Source: Chryseobacterium gleum
GTDB lineage: Bacteria > Bacteroidota > Bacteroidia > Flavobacteriales > Flavobacteriaceae
Direction: 5' to 3'
Assembly (NCBI GenBank): GCA_945897915.1
Contig: CAMDGB010000006.1
Span: 1 to 64,000 of the forward strand
Length of the DNA stretch: 64,000 nt
This document shows positions 9,443-17,030 of this stretch, piece by piece. A program made the translations under genes and the position numbers. The notes under the pieces were generated by a model, which saw nothing but the letters and a program-made list of their open reading frames with translations, had not been told where the DNA came from and did no database searches. Each line of letters starts with the position of its first letter. The stretch's first letter is position 1.

Positions 9443-10024
9443 TCACTTCTTATAAAACAAATTATGTTCAACATATTCCCAAACTTTATGGGGTAGCATA
9501 GGAATTACATTTTTATTATTTTTAATGTTTTCACGAATAAATGTTGATGATAATTCGACAACTGGCGCAGCTATTCGGTGAATTTTTGGATGATTAACAA
9601 ATTGTTCATTTATTTCTCCAGCATGTAACCTTGGATACACGTAAATATGATGGTGTTGTAAAATGGCTTCGTAGTTTTTCCATTTATGAAGTGAATTTAA
9701 ATTGTCTTCACCCATAATTAAAGAAAATTCGTAATTAGAATGTTTCTCTTGCAAATGCACCAAGGTGTTAATTGTATAATTTGGTTGAGGCAATTTAAAC
9801 TCAATATTAGATGGTTTAATTTTTGGGAAATCTTCAGTTGCCAAATGCACCAGGTGTAAACGATGGTAATCGTCTAACAAAGTGTTTTTTTGTTTGTGAG
9901 GATTGTGTGGTGTTACTACTAGCCAAATTTGATCTAAATCCGAATACTCCGCCATATGATTGGCAATAATTAAATGCCCAATATGAATGGGATTAAACGT
10001 TCCGAAATATAAACCTATTTTCAT
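9443..10024 (-). CDS. nadD: Nicotinate-nucleotide adenylyltransferase
   Basis: The enzyme transfers AMP from ATP to nicotinate mononucleotide in NAD biosynthesis. The 193-residue protein has the nucleotidyltransferase motif GTFNPIHIGHL at residues 8-18 with both histidines, VVTPHNPHKQ near 36-45, GEDNLNSLHKW around 105-115 and the second signature SSTFIREN near 160-167. It lies downstream of gmk in the order yicC-gmk-nadD on the minus strand, as often in Flavobacteriia, but a palindromic repeat fills the 105-base gap to gmk. It converges with the S8 protease gene with a gap of only six bases and no clear terminator. Confidence 0.95.
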   Translation of the reverse strand: MKIGLYFGTFNPIHIGHLIIANHMAEYSDLDQIWLVVTPHNPHKQKNTLLDDYHRLHLVHLATEDFPKIKPSNIEFKLPQPNYTINTLVHLQEKHSNYEFSLIMGEDNLNSLHKWKNYEAILQHHHIYVYPRLHAGEINEQFVNHPKIHRIAAPVVELSSTFIRENIKNNKNVIPMLPHKVWEYVEHNLFYKK

Positions 10025-10038
10025 TATTTATTTTTTTG

Positions 10039-10129
10039 TTCCACAGAGATTCACGAAGTTTATTGCAAAGTTTCGCAAAAAATAAATTTTGTGTTACTCT
10101 GTGAATCTTTGCGCATCTTTGCGAAATAA
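10039..10129. repeat. Palindromic intergenic repeat, family B
   Basis: The element combines several nested inverted segments: CACAGAGATTCAC on the left against CTCTGTGAATC on the right, and TTTCGCAAA (10071-10079) against TTTGCGAAA (10118-10126). It lies between gmk and nadD. Only one copy is seen in the window; the sequence style is that of the dispersed palindromes common between Flavobacterium genes. Confidence 0.6.
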
Positions 10130-10702
10130 CTATCTATTCACAAATTCTTTAACTAAATTATACGCATCAACTTTTGCTACATCTAAATCGTAATTTTTTA
10201 TTATTGTATCAAACTGTGGTGCAGTGGCTAATTCTACCGAAGCTTTTGCAATACGCATGTTGATTTTATCGTCAGTTTCTGTAGAACGTTTTTTTAATCT
10301 AATTTTTAACTCGTCAATACTTGGTGGTTTTACAAATACTGCCAATGTTTCTTGTTTGAATTTCGATTTTATTCTTAGTCCACCCGCTACATCAATATCA
10401 AAAATTACGTTTTTACCTTTTGCCCAAATACGCTCTACTTCATTTTTTAAAGTGCCGTAGAAATTATCTCTGTAAACCTCTTCCCATTCCACGAAATCTT
10501 CCGCTTTAATATGTTTTTTAAACTCGTCCAAAGAAATAAAATAATAATCTTTTCCGTGCACTTCTTCGCCACGTGGCTCACGAGTCGTGCAAGAGATAGA
10601 AAATTCTAAATTTAAATCTTCTTGATTTAATAAATGTCTTACTATAGTTGTTTTTCCAGACCCAGAAGGTGCAGAGAAAACTAATAATTTTCCTTGATTC
10701 AT
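10130..10702 (-). CDS. gmk: Guanylate kinase
   Basis: The enzyme phosphorylates GMP to GDP with ATP. The 190-residue protein has the P-loop SAPSGSGKTTIVRHLL near residues 9-24, the GMP-binding segment SCTTREPRGEEVHGKDYYFIS (split around residues 38-58) and the lid arginine region LKKRSTETDDKINMR. It begins 91 bases after the yicC stop codon; that gap contains the second family-A palindrome. The yicC-gmk neighbourhood is conserved widely in bacteria. Confidence 0.96.
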   Translation of the reverse strand: MNQGKLLVFSAPSGSGKTTIVRHLLNQEDLNLEFSISCTTREPRGEEVHGKDYYFISLDEFKKHIKAEDFVEWEEVYRDNFYGTLKNEVERIWAKGKNVIFDIDVAGGLRIKSKFKQETLAVFVKPPSIDELKIRLKKRSTETDDKINMRIAKASVELATAPQFDTIIKNYDLDVAKVDAYNLVKEFVNR

Positions 10703-10721
10703 TGTCCTTTATATATGGTGT

Positions 10722-10791
10722 GTTGTCACTCTGAACTTGTTTCAGAGTTTCATTTTTTTTAGATTCTGAAACACGTTCAGAATGACAAAAA
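10722..10791. repeat. Palindromic intergenic repeat, family A, copy 2
   Basis: The left arm includes GTCACTCTGAACTTGTTTCA and the right arm includes TGAAACACGTTCAGAATGAC. They are near-perfect inverted copies separated by about 16 T-rich bases. The arm sequence matches the element at 2491-2543. It lies between the yicC stop and the gmk start, inside what would otherwise be an operon. Confidence 0.85.
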
Positions 10792-10793
10792 AA

Positions 10794-11654
10794 TTACAAA
10801 ACGTTTAAAACTTGTTCCTTAATTTTTTCTAACTCATCTTTCATCATCACTACCAATTTTTGCATTTCAGCATGATTTGATTTGGAACCCATCGTATTAA
10901 TTTCTCTACCCATTTCTTGAGTGATGAATCCTAATTTTCTGCCATTGGCTTCACTTCCATTTAAAGTTTGTAAGAAATAATCTAAATGATTAGTCAAACG
11001 TACTTTTTCCTCAGTAATATCTAATTTTTCTAAATAATAAATTAGTTCTTGATCAAAACGATTCGTATCTACATTCACTTTTAACTCATCAATTGCAGTT
11101 TGTAAACGTTCTTTAATGTTAGTTACCCTTTCAGGATCTAAAACTAATGCCTGATTCATATAACTTCTAATATTTTCAATACGTAACGTAAATTCTTTCT
11201 CTAATGATGCACCTTCAGATTTTCTAAAAGATAACATATTTTCGATGGCTTCATCAATTACAATTTGAATTTGCTTCCATTCATTTTCATCAATTTCTTC
11301 GCGCTCCGTTTTCATCGTATCGGGCATACGAATTGCCATTTTCATTAATTCTGTATCATCAGCGTTGGGTAAAATAGCTTTCATTTGAGCCATATACGCT
11401 TTAACAATAGGCACATTAATTTTAGATGAAGTATCTTCACCGGTAACCTCAACAAATAAAGAAAAATCTACTTTTCCTCTTTCCAATTTAAGTGCTAGAA
11501 GGTTTCTTAAAGCCAATTCATTTTCTCTGAAAATAGAAGGCATTCGTGTATTTAAATCGAGTCCTTTGCTATTTAAAGATTTAACTTCAACTGTAATTTT
11601 TTTGGTTGATAATTGCAAACTTGCTTTACCAAAACCGGTCATTGATAATATCAT
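10794..11654 (-). CDS. yicC: YicC/YloC-family endoribonuclease
   Basis: The 286-residue protein begins MILSMTGFGKASLQ and ends in the conserved region ITQEMGREINTMGSKSNHAE followed by KDELEKIKEQVLNVL, both hallmarks of the YicC family (YicC_N and DUF1732). E. coli YicC is reported to act in RNA turnover; the family is now labelled as endoribonucleases. The middle is a charged helical region. It is followed by gmk, the classic gene partner. The start at the ATG in MILSMTGFG is standard. Confidence 0.93.
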   Translation of the reverse strand: MILSMTGFGKASLQLSTKKITVEVKSLNSKGLDLNTRMPSIFRENELALRNLLALKLERGKVDFSLFVEVTGEDTSSKINVPIVKAYMAQMKAILPNADDTELMKMAIRMPDTMKTEREEIDENEWKQIQIVIDEAIENMLSFRKSEGASLEKEFTLRIENIRSYMNQALVLDPERVTNIKERLQTAIDELKVNVDTNRFDQELIYYLEKLDITEEKVRLTNHLDYFLQTLNGSEANGRKLGFITQEMGREINTMGSKSNHAEMQKLVVMMKDELEKIKEQVLNVL

Positions 11655-11717
11655 ATATTTTTTCTAATAATGTGTAAAGATAATATTTTTTAGTGATTAG
11701 TAAAAAGTCAGTAGCAA

Positions 11718-12614
11718 TTAGTCGTTGCTGGTTTCTTTCTTTTTATGAATTACCAAATAAACACCAACAAAAATTAATATCGCAGAAACTAATTTGACCA
11801 TGTTTAAATTGTCTTTTCCTAAACCAATGGCGAAAATCGTAGCGAAAAAAGGTTGTAAATAAATAAAAACAGCTACAGTTGTTGGTTTTAAATTTCGCAT
11901 AGAAATTAAGTTTAGCAAATAAGTAAAAAATGTAGAAAAGACAACCACAAATCCAATTTTCAGACCAATGTCTAAAGGAATTTCGTTCCAATTTACCACT
12001 TGCAATTCATGAAATCCAAAAGGTAAAACCATAAAAAAACCGAACAAATAAATATATTTCACAAACGTAAATGCGTTGTATTTATCCATTAACTTCTTTA
12101 CAAAAATTAAATAAAAAGCATAAGAAACGGCATTTACAAATACTAAAATATTTCCTAAAGTGGCATTTGGTGCATTATTTAATGCTTTTCCGTACAGAAT
12201 TAAAGTAATGGTTCCAGCAAGCCCTAAAAGAATACCAATAATTTTTTTAGACTGCATTTTTTCTTTCATAATTATTGAGGAAAGAATCAATACAATCATT
12301 GGTGTGGTAACCATTAAAACGGCTCCCATAATTGGTGAAGTGTAACTTAAACCTTTAAAAAATGTTAACATGTTAAGCGCTACTCCGAAAAAGGCACAAG
12401 CAGCGATGCGAAAAAAATCATTTGTAGCAATTTTTTCCTTTGGTCCAAAAAAAGAAACTATCCAAAATAAAATTGTAGCTCCTGCTACTCGCAAGACAAT
12501 AAATCCATAAGCATCAACATACTTTGGCATAACATCTTTAGCAACAGTGAAAGTTACTCCATAAATAATGGCTACAATCCAAGCGCAAACTAATGCCCAA
12601 GAACGACTACTCAT
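11718..12614 (-). CDS. DMT-superfamily transporter (EamA domains)
   Basis: The 298-residue inner-membrane protein has about ten hydrophobic segments arranged as two EamA repeats, including VVFSTFFTYLLNLISMRNLK and PTTVAVFIYLQPFFATIFAI in the second half, which are typical of this exporter group. The substrate cannot be predicted; relatives export amino acids or metabolites. Its start overlaps the stop of the preceding ArsC-like gene by eight bases, so the two are co-transcribed. A second, distinct DMT transporter lies at 53330-54247. Confidence 0.9.
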   Translation of the reverse strand: MSSRSWALVCAWIVAIIYGVTFTVAKDVMPKYVDAYGFIVLRVAGATILFWIVSFFGPKEKIATNDFFRIAACAFFGVALNMLTFFKGLSYTSPIMGAVLMVTTPMIVLILSSIIMKEKMQSKKIIGILLGLAGTITLILYGKALNNAPNATLGNILVFVNAVSYAFYLIFVKKLMDKYNAFTFVKYIYLFGFFMVLPFGFHELQVVNWNEIPLDIGLKIGFVVVFSTFFTYLLNLISMRNLKPTTVAVFIYLQPFFATIFAIGLGKDNLNMVKLVSAILIFVGVYLVIHKKKETSND

Positions 12615-12963
12615 TATGCAAAGCCTTTTGCAATTTTAATATATTTGGCTGACTGTTTCCAATAAAAATTTCATTTTCTAAAATCACTACAGGACGACTC
12701 AAAAAAGTATAATGTTCCAGAATAAATTTTTTATAATCGGTTTCTGTTAACGCTATATTTTTCAATCCTTTTTCTTTATATAATTGTGCTTTTTTACTAA
12801 AAAGAGATTCGTAACTACCTGAAAGCTGGTGCATAAATTCTAATTCTGCTATAGTAATAGGATTTTGACGAATGTCATGAAACTCCAAATTTGCATTTGA
12901 AGGTAATGCCTTAATGATTTTTCTACACGTATCGCAAGAAGCTAGATAATATATTTTTCGCAT
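12607..12963 (-). CDS. ArsC/Spx-family thioredoxin-fold protein
   Basis: With the ATG at 12963 the protein has 118 residues and begins MRKIYYLASCDTCRKIIKAL. The open frame continues 13 codons upstream, but that extension is not conserved-looking and crosses a likely -7 element (TACCTTTG on the minus strand, 13007-13000). The CxxC near the N-terminus, the segment FHDIRQNPITIAELEF and the late arginine in FLSRPVVIL fit the arsenate reductase/Spx/YffB family. Whether it reduces arsenate is unknown; no ars genes are nearby. It overlaps the downstream DMT transporter gene. Confidence 0.85.
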   Translation of the reverse strand: MRKIYYLASCDTCRKIIKALPSNANLEFHDIRQNPITIAELEFMHQLSGSYESLFSKKAQLYKEKGLKNIALTETDYKKFILEHYTFLSRPVVILENEIFIGNSQPNILKLQKALHNE

Positions 12964-13053
12964 GTATGCTAAATTAGTTTCTAAAAAAAATTTAAAACAC
13001 AAAGGTATGAAAGTTATTTTTGTTGAAAAGTTTTGCTTTGCAATTTTAAAATA

Positions 13054-13080
13054 AAAAATCGGATATAAAATCCGATTTTT
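13054..13080 (-). terminator. Terminator after trxB
   Basis: AAAAATCGGA (13054-13063) pairs perfectly with TCCGATTTTT (13071-13080) around a seven-base loop. It lies 21 bases after the trxB stop codon on the minus strand. Confidence 0.8.
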
Positions 13081-13101
13081 GTATAAATATGACTTAATAA
13101 A

Positions 13102-14049
13102 TTAGTGTTTACTAGCCAAATATCGTTCTGCATCTAAAGCAGCCATACAGCCAGTTCCTGCAGCTGTAATTGCTTGTCTGTAAACATGATCAGCAGCATC
13201 TCCACCTACAAAAACCCCTGAGATATTTGTTTTAGATGAGCCTGGAATATTTACAATATAACCTGTTTCATCTAGTGTTAAATAATCTGCAAAAATATCG
13301 GTATTTGGTTTATGTCCAATTGCTACGAAAAATCCAGTTGCAGGAATATCAAAATCTTCATTTGTAGTTTTGTTTTTAGCCTTAACACCCGTAACTACTT
13401 GTCCGTCTCCTAAAACTTCCACTGTGTCATGATTCATTAAAATGGTAATATTTTCGGTGTTTTTCACGCGTTGTTCCATAATTTTAGAAGCTCTAAATTT
13501 TTCACTTCTAACCAACATGGTAACTTTTTTACATAATTTAGATAAATAATGTGCTTCTTCACAAGCGCTATCCCCTGCTCCAACAATCACTACTTCTTGG
13601 TTTCTATAGAAAAAACCATCACAAATTGCGCAAGCTGAAACACCACCACCAGTTTGTAAATAATGTTGTTCTGAAGGTAAACCTAAATATTTTGCAGTAG
13701 CACCAGTCGAAATAATTACGGTATCGGCATGAATTTCTTTTGTATCGTTAATCCAAATTTTATGTGGTTCGGCGCTAAAATCTACTTTTGTTGCCCAACC
13801 ATCTCGAACATCTGTTCCAAATCGTTCCGCTTGTTTTTGCAAACCAACCATCATTTCAGGACCTGTAATTCCTTCAGGATTTCCTGGCCAATTTTCTACT
13901 TCATTAGTCGTTGTTAACTGTCCTCCAGGCTGAGTGCCTTGATATAAAACCGGATGCATATTTGCTCTAGCAGCATAAATTGCAGCAGTATATCCTGCAG
14001 GACCAGAACCTATTATTAGGCATTTTACTTTTTCTATTTCGTTTGACAT
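13102..14049 (-). CDS. trxB: Thioredoxin-disulfide reductase
   Basis: This FAD- and NADPH-dependent enzyme reduces thioredoxin in the cytoplasm. The 315-residue protein has the FAD motif GSGPAGYTAAIYAARA (about 15-30), the segment PGGQLTTTNEVENWPG (41-56), the redox pair C140-A-I-C143 followed by DG, the NADPH motif GAGDSACEEA and the C-terminal FVGGDAADHVYRQAITAAGTG split around residues 275-297. It is of normal length. A -7 element TAATTTTG lies on the minus strand at 14080-14073, and a terminator follows the gene, so it is a single-gene unit. Confidence 0.96.
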   Translation of the reverse strand: MSNEIEKVKCLIIGSGPAGYTAAIYAARANMHPVLYQGTQPGGQLTTTNEVENWPGNPEGITGPEMMVGLQKQAERFGTDVRDGWATKVDFSAEPHKIWINDTKEIHADTVIISTGATAKYLGLPSEQHYLQTGGGVSACAICDGFFYRNQEVVIVGAGDSACEEAHYLSKLCKKVTMLVRSEKFRASKIMEQRVKNTENITILMNHDTVEVLGDGQVVTGVKAKNKTTNEDFDIPATGFFVAIGHKPNTDIFADYLTLDETGYIVNIPGSSKTNISGVFVGGDAADHVYRQAITAAGTGCMAALDAERYLASKH

Positions 14050-14231
14050 GGTCAGTTTAATTAATTTTTATGCAAAATTAGTGAATTCAAAATCAAAAAT
14101 CAATTAAATTTAACTTCAAAAACCATTTAATGCTTTTCACTCGAATCCAAAAAACTATTTATAAACAATTATGACTTTCAATAATAAAAGTTTTAAATAT
14201 TGATTACTTTTGTTTTTTAAAAACACATATT

Positions 14232-14783
14232 ATGATTTATAAGTTTAGAGCCATTTTAGACAATGAAGAAGATATTTTTAGAGATATTGCTATTGATTCA
14301 AAAGACAGCTTAGAAGATTTTCACAATGCTTTAGTAAATGCATTTGGTTTTGATGGATCCGAAGTTGCTGCTTTTTATACTTGTGGAGAAGACTGGGCGT
14401 GGCACGAAGAAGACGGCATTCCTATGTTTGATACTGGAGATATTCCAGGTGAAATAAAAACAATGGCAGAGTATAAATTAGATGATTTAGTTCATGAGCA
14501 AAATACTAAATTAGTGTATGTTTATGATTTATTCTCGATGTGGACCTTTTTTGTAGAATTAGCTTCTATCGAAAAAAACAAGGAAGAAACAATTTATCCT
14601 GCATTATTATTTTCTCACGGAGTTTTACCTGAAGAAGCAACAACAAGTGGCTTTAGAGGCGGCGATTTGGAAAATGAAGATTTGTTTAATGAATTTGAAG
14701 ACGACTTAGATCAAGATGATTTAGATATGTTTGATGGCGATGATAGTTTTGAAGACATGGGATTTGAAGAAAATTGGAATTAG
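14232..14783 (+). CDS. Plasmid pRiA4b ORF-3-like protein (IS1096 passenger TnpR-like family)
   Basis: The 183-residue acidic protein begins MIYKFRAILDNEEDIFRDIA and contains the LEDFHNALVNAFGFDGSEVAAF and YVYDLFSMWTFFVEL segments typical of the pRiA4b ORF-3 family (PF07929), named after plasmid and transposon genes. The C-terminal 35 residues are almost entirely Asp, Glu and Phe. The function of the family is unknown. No transposase is present nearby, so the mobile-element name should not be taken as evidence of mobility. A -7 element TACTTTTG occurs at 14205-14212. The IR-flanked four-helix-bundle gene follows directly. Confidence 0.85.
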   Translation: MIYKFRAILDNEEDIFRDIAIDSKDSLEDFHNALVNAFGFDGSEVAAFYTCGEDWAWHEEDGIPMFDTGDIPGEIKTMAEYKLDDLVHEQNTKLVYVYDLFSMWTFFVELASIEKNKEETIYPALLFSHGVLPEEATTSGFRGGDLENEDLFNEFEDDLDQDDLDMFDGDDSFEDMGFEENWN

Positions 14784-14790
14784 TTTTTTT

Positions 14791-14819
14791 TAAGTTGTTA
14801 AGAAGCTAAGTTTCTTAGT
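14791..14819. repeat. Left inverted repeat flanking the four-helix-bundle gene
   Basis: The sequence TAAGTTGTTAAG is followed by CTAAGTTTCTTAGT. Its reverse complement is found at 15241-15277 with a small internal length difference. The inner CTAAGTTTCTTAG is itself a palindrome. The repeat begins eight bases after the stop codon of the preceding gene. Confidence 0.75.
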
Positions 14820-14888
14820 AATTAAGAAAAACACTTGAAAAAACATTTAATCCTATAAAAATATACGCCATATAAAATTTAAAACAAA

Positions 14889-15245
14889 ATGAGCAACTTT
14901 AGGAATCTTCTTATTTGGCAAAAATCAATGGTTTTGGTTACTAAAATATACACAGTAACAAATAACTTTCCAAAAGAAGAAGTTTTTGGATTAACATCAC
15001 AAATAAAAAGAAGTGCAATTTCAATTCCAAGTAATATTGCTGAAGGATTAGGAAGAGAAAGTAGCAAAGAGTTTTTGCGTTTTCTAAAAATATCAATTGG
15101 TTCATTATTTGAATTACAAACACAATTAGAAATAGCAAAAAACATAATTTATTTAGACGAAGAAACTTTTAACAACTTGTATGAAGATACCAGAGAGTTA
15201 GAAAGAATGATAGTCTCATTTACAAACAAAATTAAAAACAACTAA
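14889..15245 (+). CDS. Four-helix-bundle protein (23S rRNA intervening-sequence protein family)
   Basis: The 118-residue protein begins MSNFRNLLIWQKSMVLVTKI and contains GLTSQIKRSAISIPSNIAEG, GRESSKEFLRFLKISIGSLFE (split) and LQTQLEIAKNI, the signature of the S23/TIGR02436 four-helix-bundle family. Related proteins are encoded in Leptospira 23S rRNA intervening sequences and as Avd accessory proteins of diversity-generating retroelements. No reverse transcriptase or rRNA is nearby. The gene is enclosed by inverted repeats (14791-14819 and 15241-15277), and its stop codon lies inside the right repeat. This suggests that gene and repeats move or moved as one unit. The molecular function is unknown. 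Confidence 0.92.
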   Translation: MSNFRNLLIWQKSMVLVTKIYTVTNNFPKEEVFGLTSQIKRSAISIPSNIAEGLGRESSKEFLRFLKISIGSLFELQTQLEIAKNIIYLDEETFNNLYEDTRELERMIVSFTNKIKNN

Positions 15246-15277
15246 GAAACTTAGCATCTCAGCTACTTACCAACTTA
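15241..15277. repeat. Right inverted repeat flanking the four-helix-bundle gene
   Basis: Reverse-complemented, this arm reads TAAGTTGGTAAG, a short extra segment, then CTAAGTTTCTTAGT, matching the left arm at 14791-14819 over 25 of 26 aligned bases outside the extra segment. It contains the TAA stop of the four-helix-bundle gene and ends seven bases before the next start codon. Confidence 0.75.
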
Positions 15278-15283
15278 TAAAAA

Positions 15284-16342
15284 ATGATAAACCTATTTAA
15301 TACACACGTAGAGAACCTTTCTATTCATAAAGTTGGTAACAAAAATAAAGCGGAAGAGATTTTTCTGTCTGAAAATCCGTACTCGCTAAATGATGAAATT
15401 ATGCCCATTTTGAAAGAGTATTTTTTTAAAGCTTTTCGCGAAAAAGAAGAAAATTACTATCAATTTGCACATGATGTAGATTTGGAATACAATGAAATGT
15501 TCAATTTAGTCACCGAAGTATTTAATAACCCTTCTGAAATTCATAACGTTTCAAAAAAAATCACACAACATTTATTTGAACAATCTAACCATCCACACAT
15601 TAAAAGTGGCGAAGTTTACGTGGCTTATCTAACAAATGTTTCCATTGATAACAATGTAGTAGATGCTATTGGCGTTTTTAAAAGTGAAATTAATACCAAC
15701 TTTTTACAATTCAAAGAAAGTGGAAGCAATTTAGAAATGATTTTACAAGACGGAATTAACTTAAATAAACTAGATAAAGGTTGCTTGATTTTTAACCACA
15801 AAAAGGAAGAAGGTTACAAAATATTAACAGTAGATAGTAATAGATACGATGCCAGGTATTGGTTAGAACATTTTTTAAGTGTAGATGTTTTTCAAGATGA
15901 AACCTTTATGACCAAGAAATACCTTCAATTTTGCAAAGATTTTGCTAAAGAAGTAGTATTTCCCGCAGAAGATAAAAGAGAAGAAGTATTATTTATGAAT
16001 CGTGCTATAAATCATTTTGCAAAAAATGACGAATTTGAAGAAACTGCATTCTTAAATGATGTAATTAACAATCCTGATTTGATTCCTGAATTTAGAAATT
16101 ATAAAGTAGATAGAGGGGCAAAATATAGCATTGAAGATATTTCTAATTTTCCAATAGCCAATGCCGCGGTTACTGATGTTAGAAGAAAATTAAAAAATGT
16201 TATTGAATTAGACACTCATATACAAATAAAGTTAGACTTCATAAACCCAGAAAGTGCTGAAAAATTTGTTGAAAAAGGTTGGGATGAAGAAAAACAGATG
16301 TATTATTACTTAGTTTATTTTAATAAAGAAAGTAAATCATAA
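15284..16342 (+). CDS. Nucleoid-associated protein (NdpA/YejK family)
   Basis: The 352-residue cytoplasmic protein fits the NdpA family (PF04245): an N-terminal segment on HVENLSIHKVGN, a central GEVYVAYLTNVSIDNNVVDA and KGCLIFNHKKEEGYKIL, and the C-terminal IQIKLDFINPESAEKFVEKG. E. coli YejK associates with the nucleoid and topoisomerase IV, but the exact role is not settled. It starts immediately after the right inverted repeat of the four-helix-bundle cassette and ends at a strong bidirectional terminator. Confidence 0.85.
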   Translation: MINLFNTHVENLSIHKVGNKNKAEEIFLSENPYSLNDEIMPILKEYFFKAFREKEENYYQFAHDVDLEYNEMFNLVTEVFNNPSEIHNVSKKITQHLFEQSNHPHIKSGEVYVAYLTNVSIDNNVVDAIGVFKSEINTNFLQFKESGSNLEMILQDGINLNKLDKGCLIFNHKKEEGYKILTVDSNRYDARYWLEHFLSVDVFQDETFMTKKYLQFCKDFAKEVVFPAEDKREEVLFMNRAINHFAKNDEFEETAFLNDVINNPDLIPEFRNYKVDRGAKYSIEDISNFPIANAAVTDVRRKLKNVIELDTHIQIKLDFINPESAEKFVEKGWDEEKQMYYYLVYFNKESKS

Positions 16343-16350
16343 TTAAAATA

Positions 16351-16388
16351 AAACAAATCCTCAATTAGCTTTAATTGAGGATTTGTTT
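16351..16388. terminator. Bidirectional terminator between convergent genes
   Basis: A perfect 17-base stem (16351-16367 with 16372-16388) surrounds a short loop; the core is CAAATCCTCAATTA. A and T runs on the two sides let it serve both the plus-strand nucleoid protein gene and the minus-strand helicase-like gene, whose stop codon overlaps its edge. Confidence 0.88.
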
Positions 16389-17007
16389 ACATTTCAAAAA
16401 ACAAAGGTTCTATCATAGTTCTATCTGCAACCGCTTCTACTCGATCTGAAATTTTATTACAAAAAATTAAACGTTGCGATTTAGAAATACTTTCTGACAT
16501 ACGATTTGTTTTGCCATCTAAACGAAGTTTAAATAAAATATCGGCATCATCAACTACGAACATAAGCAATCTGTTGATATCAAAACCTGCAGTAGCAAAC
16601 ATTAAATCTAAGCGATTTGGTGTGCCAATTAAAACATCTATTCCTAATGAAATTTGATTTTTATCCCAATCAATATCGCCTTTGTCATGGGCACCATAAA
16701 CTCGTAATTGTGTGTAACGATTATATTTTCTAAACATTTCAACCATTTCCAAAACCTTCTCTTTTGTTTCCACAACAATTAAAGCTCTTGGCGATTCCAT
16801 TATAGGTTTTTCCAATCGTTGAATCACATTCAATACAATTGTTGTTGATTTTCCAGATTTTTTATCAGATTGAATTACAGCATCTGCACCACTTTTAATA
16901 GTTGAAAAAGTTTCTTGTTGCATTTCATTCGCTTCGGATAAGCCGTTTTCGATTAATGCTTCCTGTAAAAGTGGGTTTATTTTTTTTAATTGCATTTTAT
17001 TTAGCAT
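16387..17007 (-). CDS. Stand-alone, degenerate DEAD-box RecA1 domain protein
   Basis: The 206-residue protein aligns only with the first RecA-like half of DEAD-box RNA helicases: a Q-motif-like EMQQETFSTI (29-38), motif I changed to SDKKSGKS (47-54), motif Ib GTPNRL (128-133), the Walker B box changed to VDDAD (152-156) and motif III, normally SAT, replaced by CNK (183-185). The second helicase domain is absent, and the ORF ends cleanly at a terminator, so it is not a recent truncation in the window. ATP-driven unwinding looks unlikely; nucleotide or RNA binding remains possible. It follows the NtrC-type regulator by 23 bases and is probably co-transcribed with it. Confidence 0.85.
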   Translation of the reverse strand: MLNKMQLKKINPLLQEALIENGLSEANEMQQETFSTIKSGADAVIQSDKKSGKSTTIVLNVIQRLEKPIMESPRALIVVETKEKVLEMVEMFRKYNRYTQLRVYGAHDKGDIDWDKNQISLGIDVLIGTPNRLDLMFATAGFDINRLLMFVVDDADILFKLRLDGKTNRMSESISKSQRLIFCNKISDRVEAVADRTMIEPLFFEM

Positions 17008-17030
17008 TTTGCCATTAGCTTTGGCTGATT

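Noticed and set aside
12607-13002. An arsenic resistance locus
   Set aside because: The ArsC-like protein is the only candidate gene; no arsB, acr3 or arsR is nearby, and the neighbouring transporter is of the DMT type.
14232-15277. A diversity-generating retroelement or an insertion sequence around the four-helix-bundle gene
   Set aside because: The Avd-like protein and the IS1096-passenger-like neighbour suggest it, but no reverse transcriptase, template/variable repeat pair or transposase is present.
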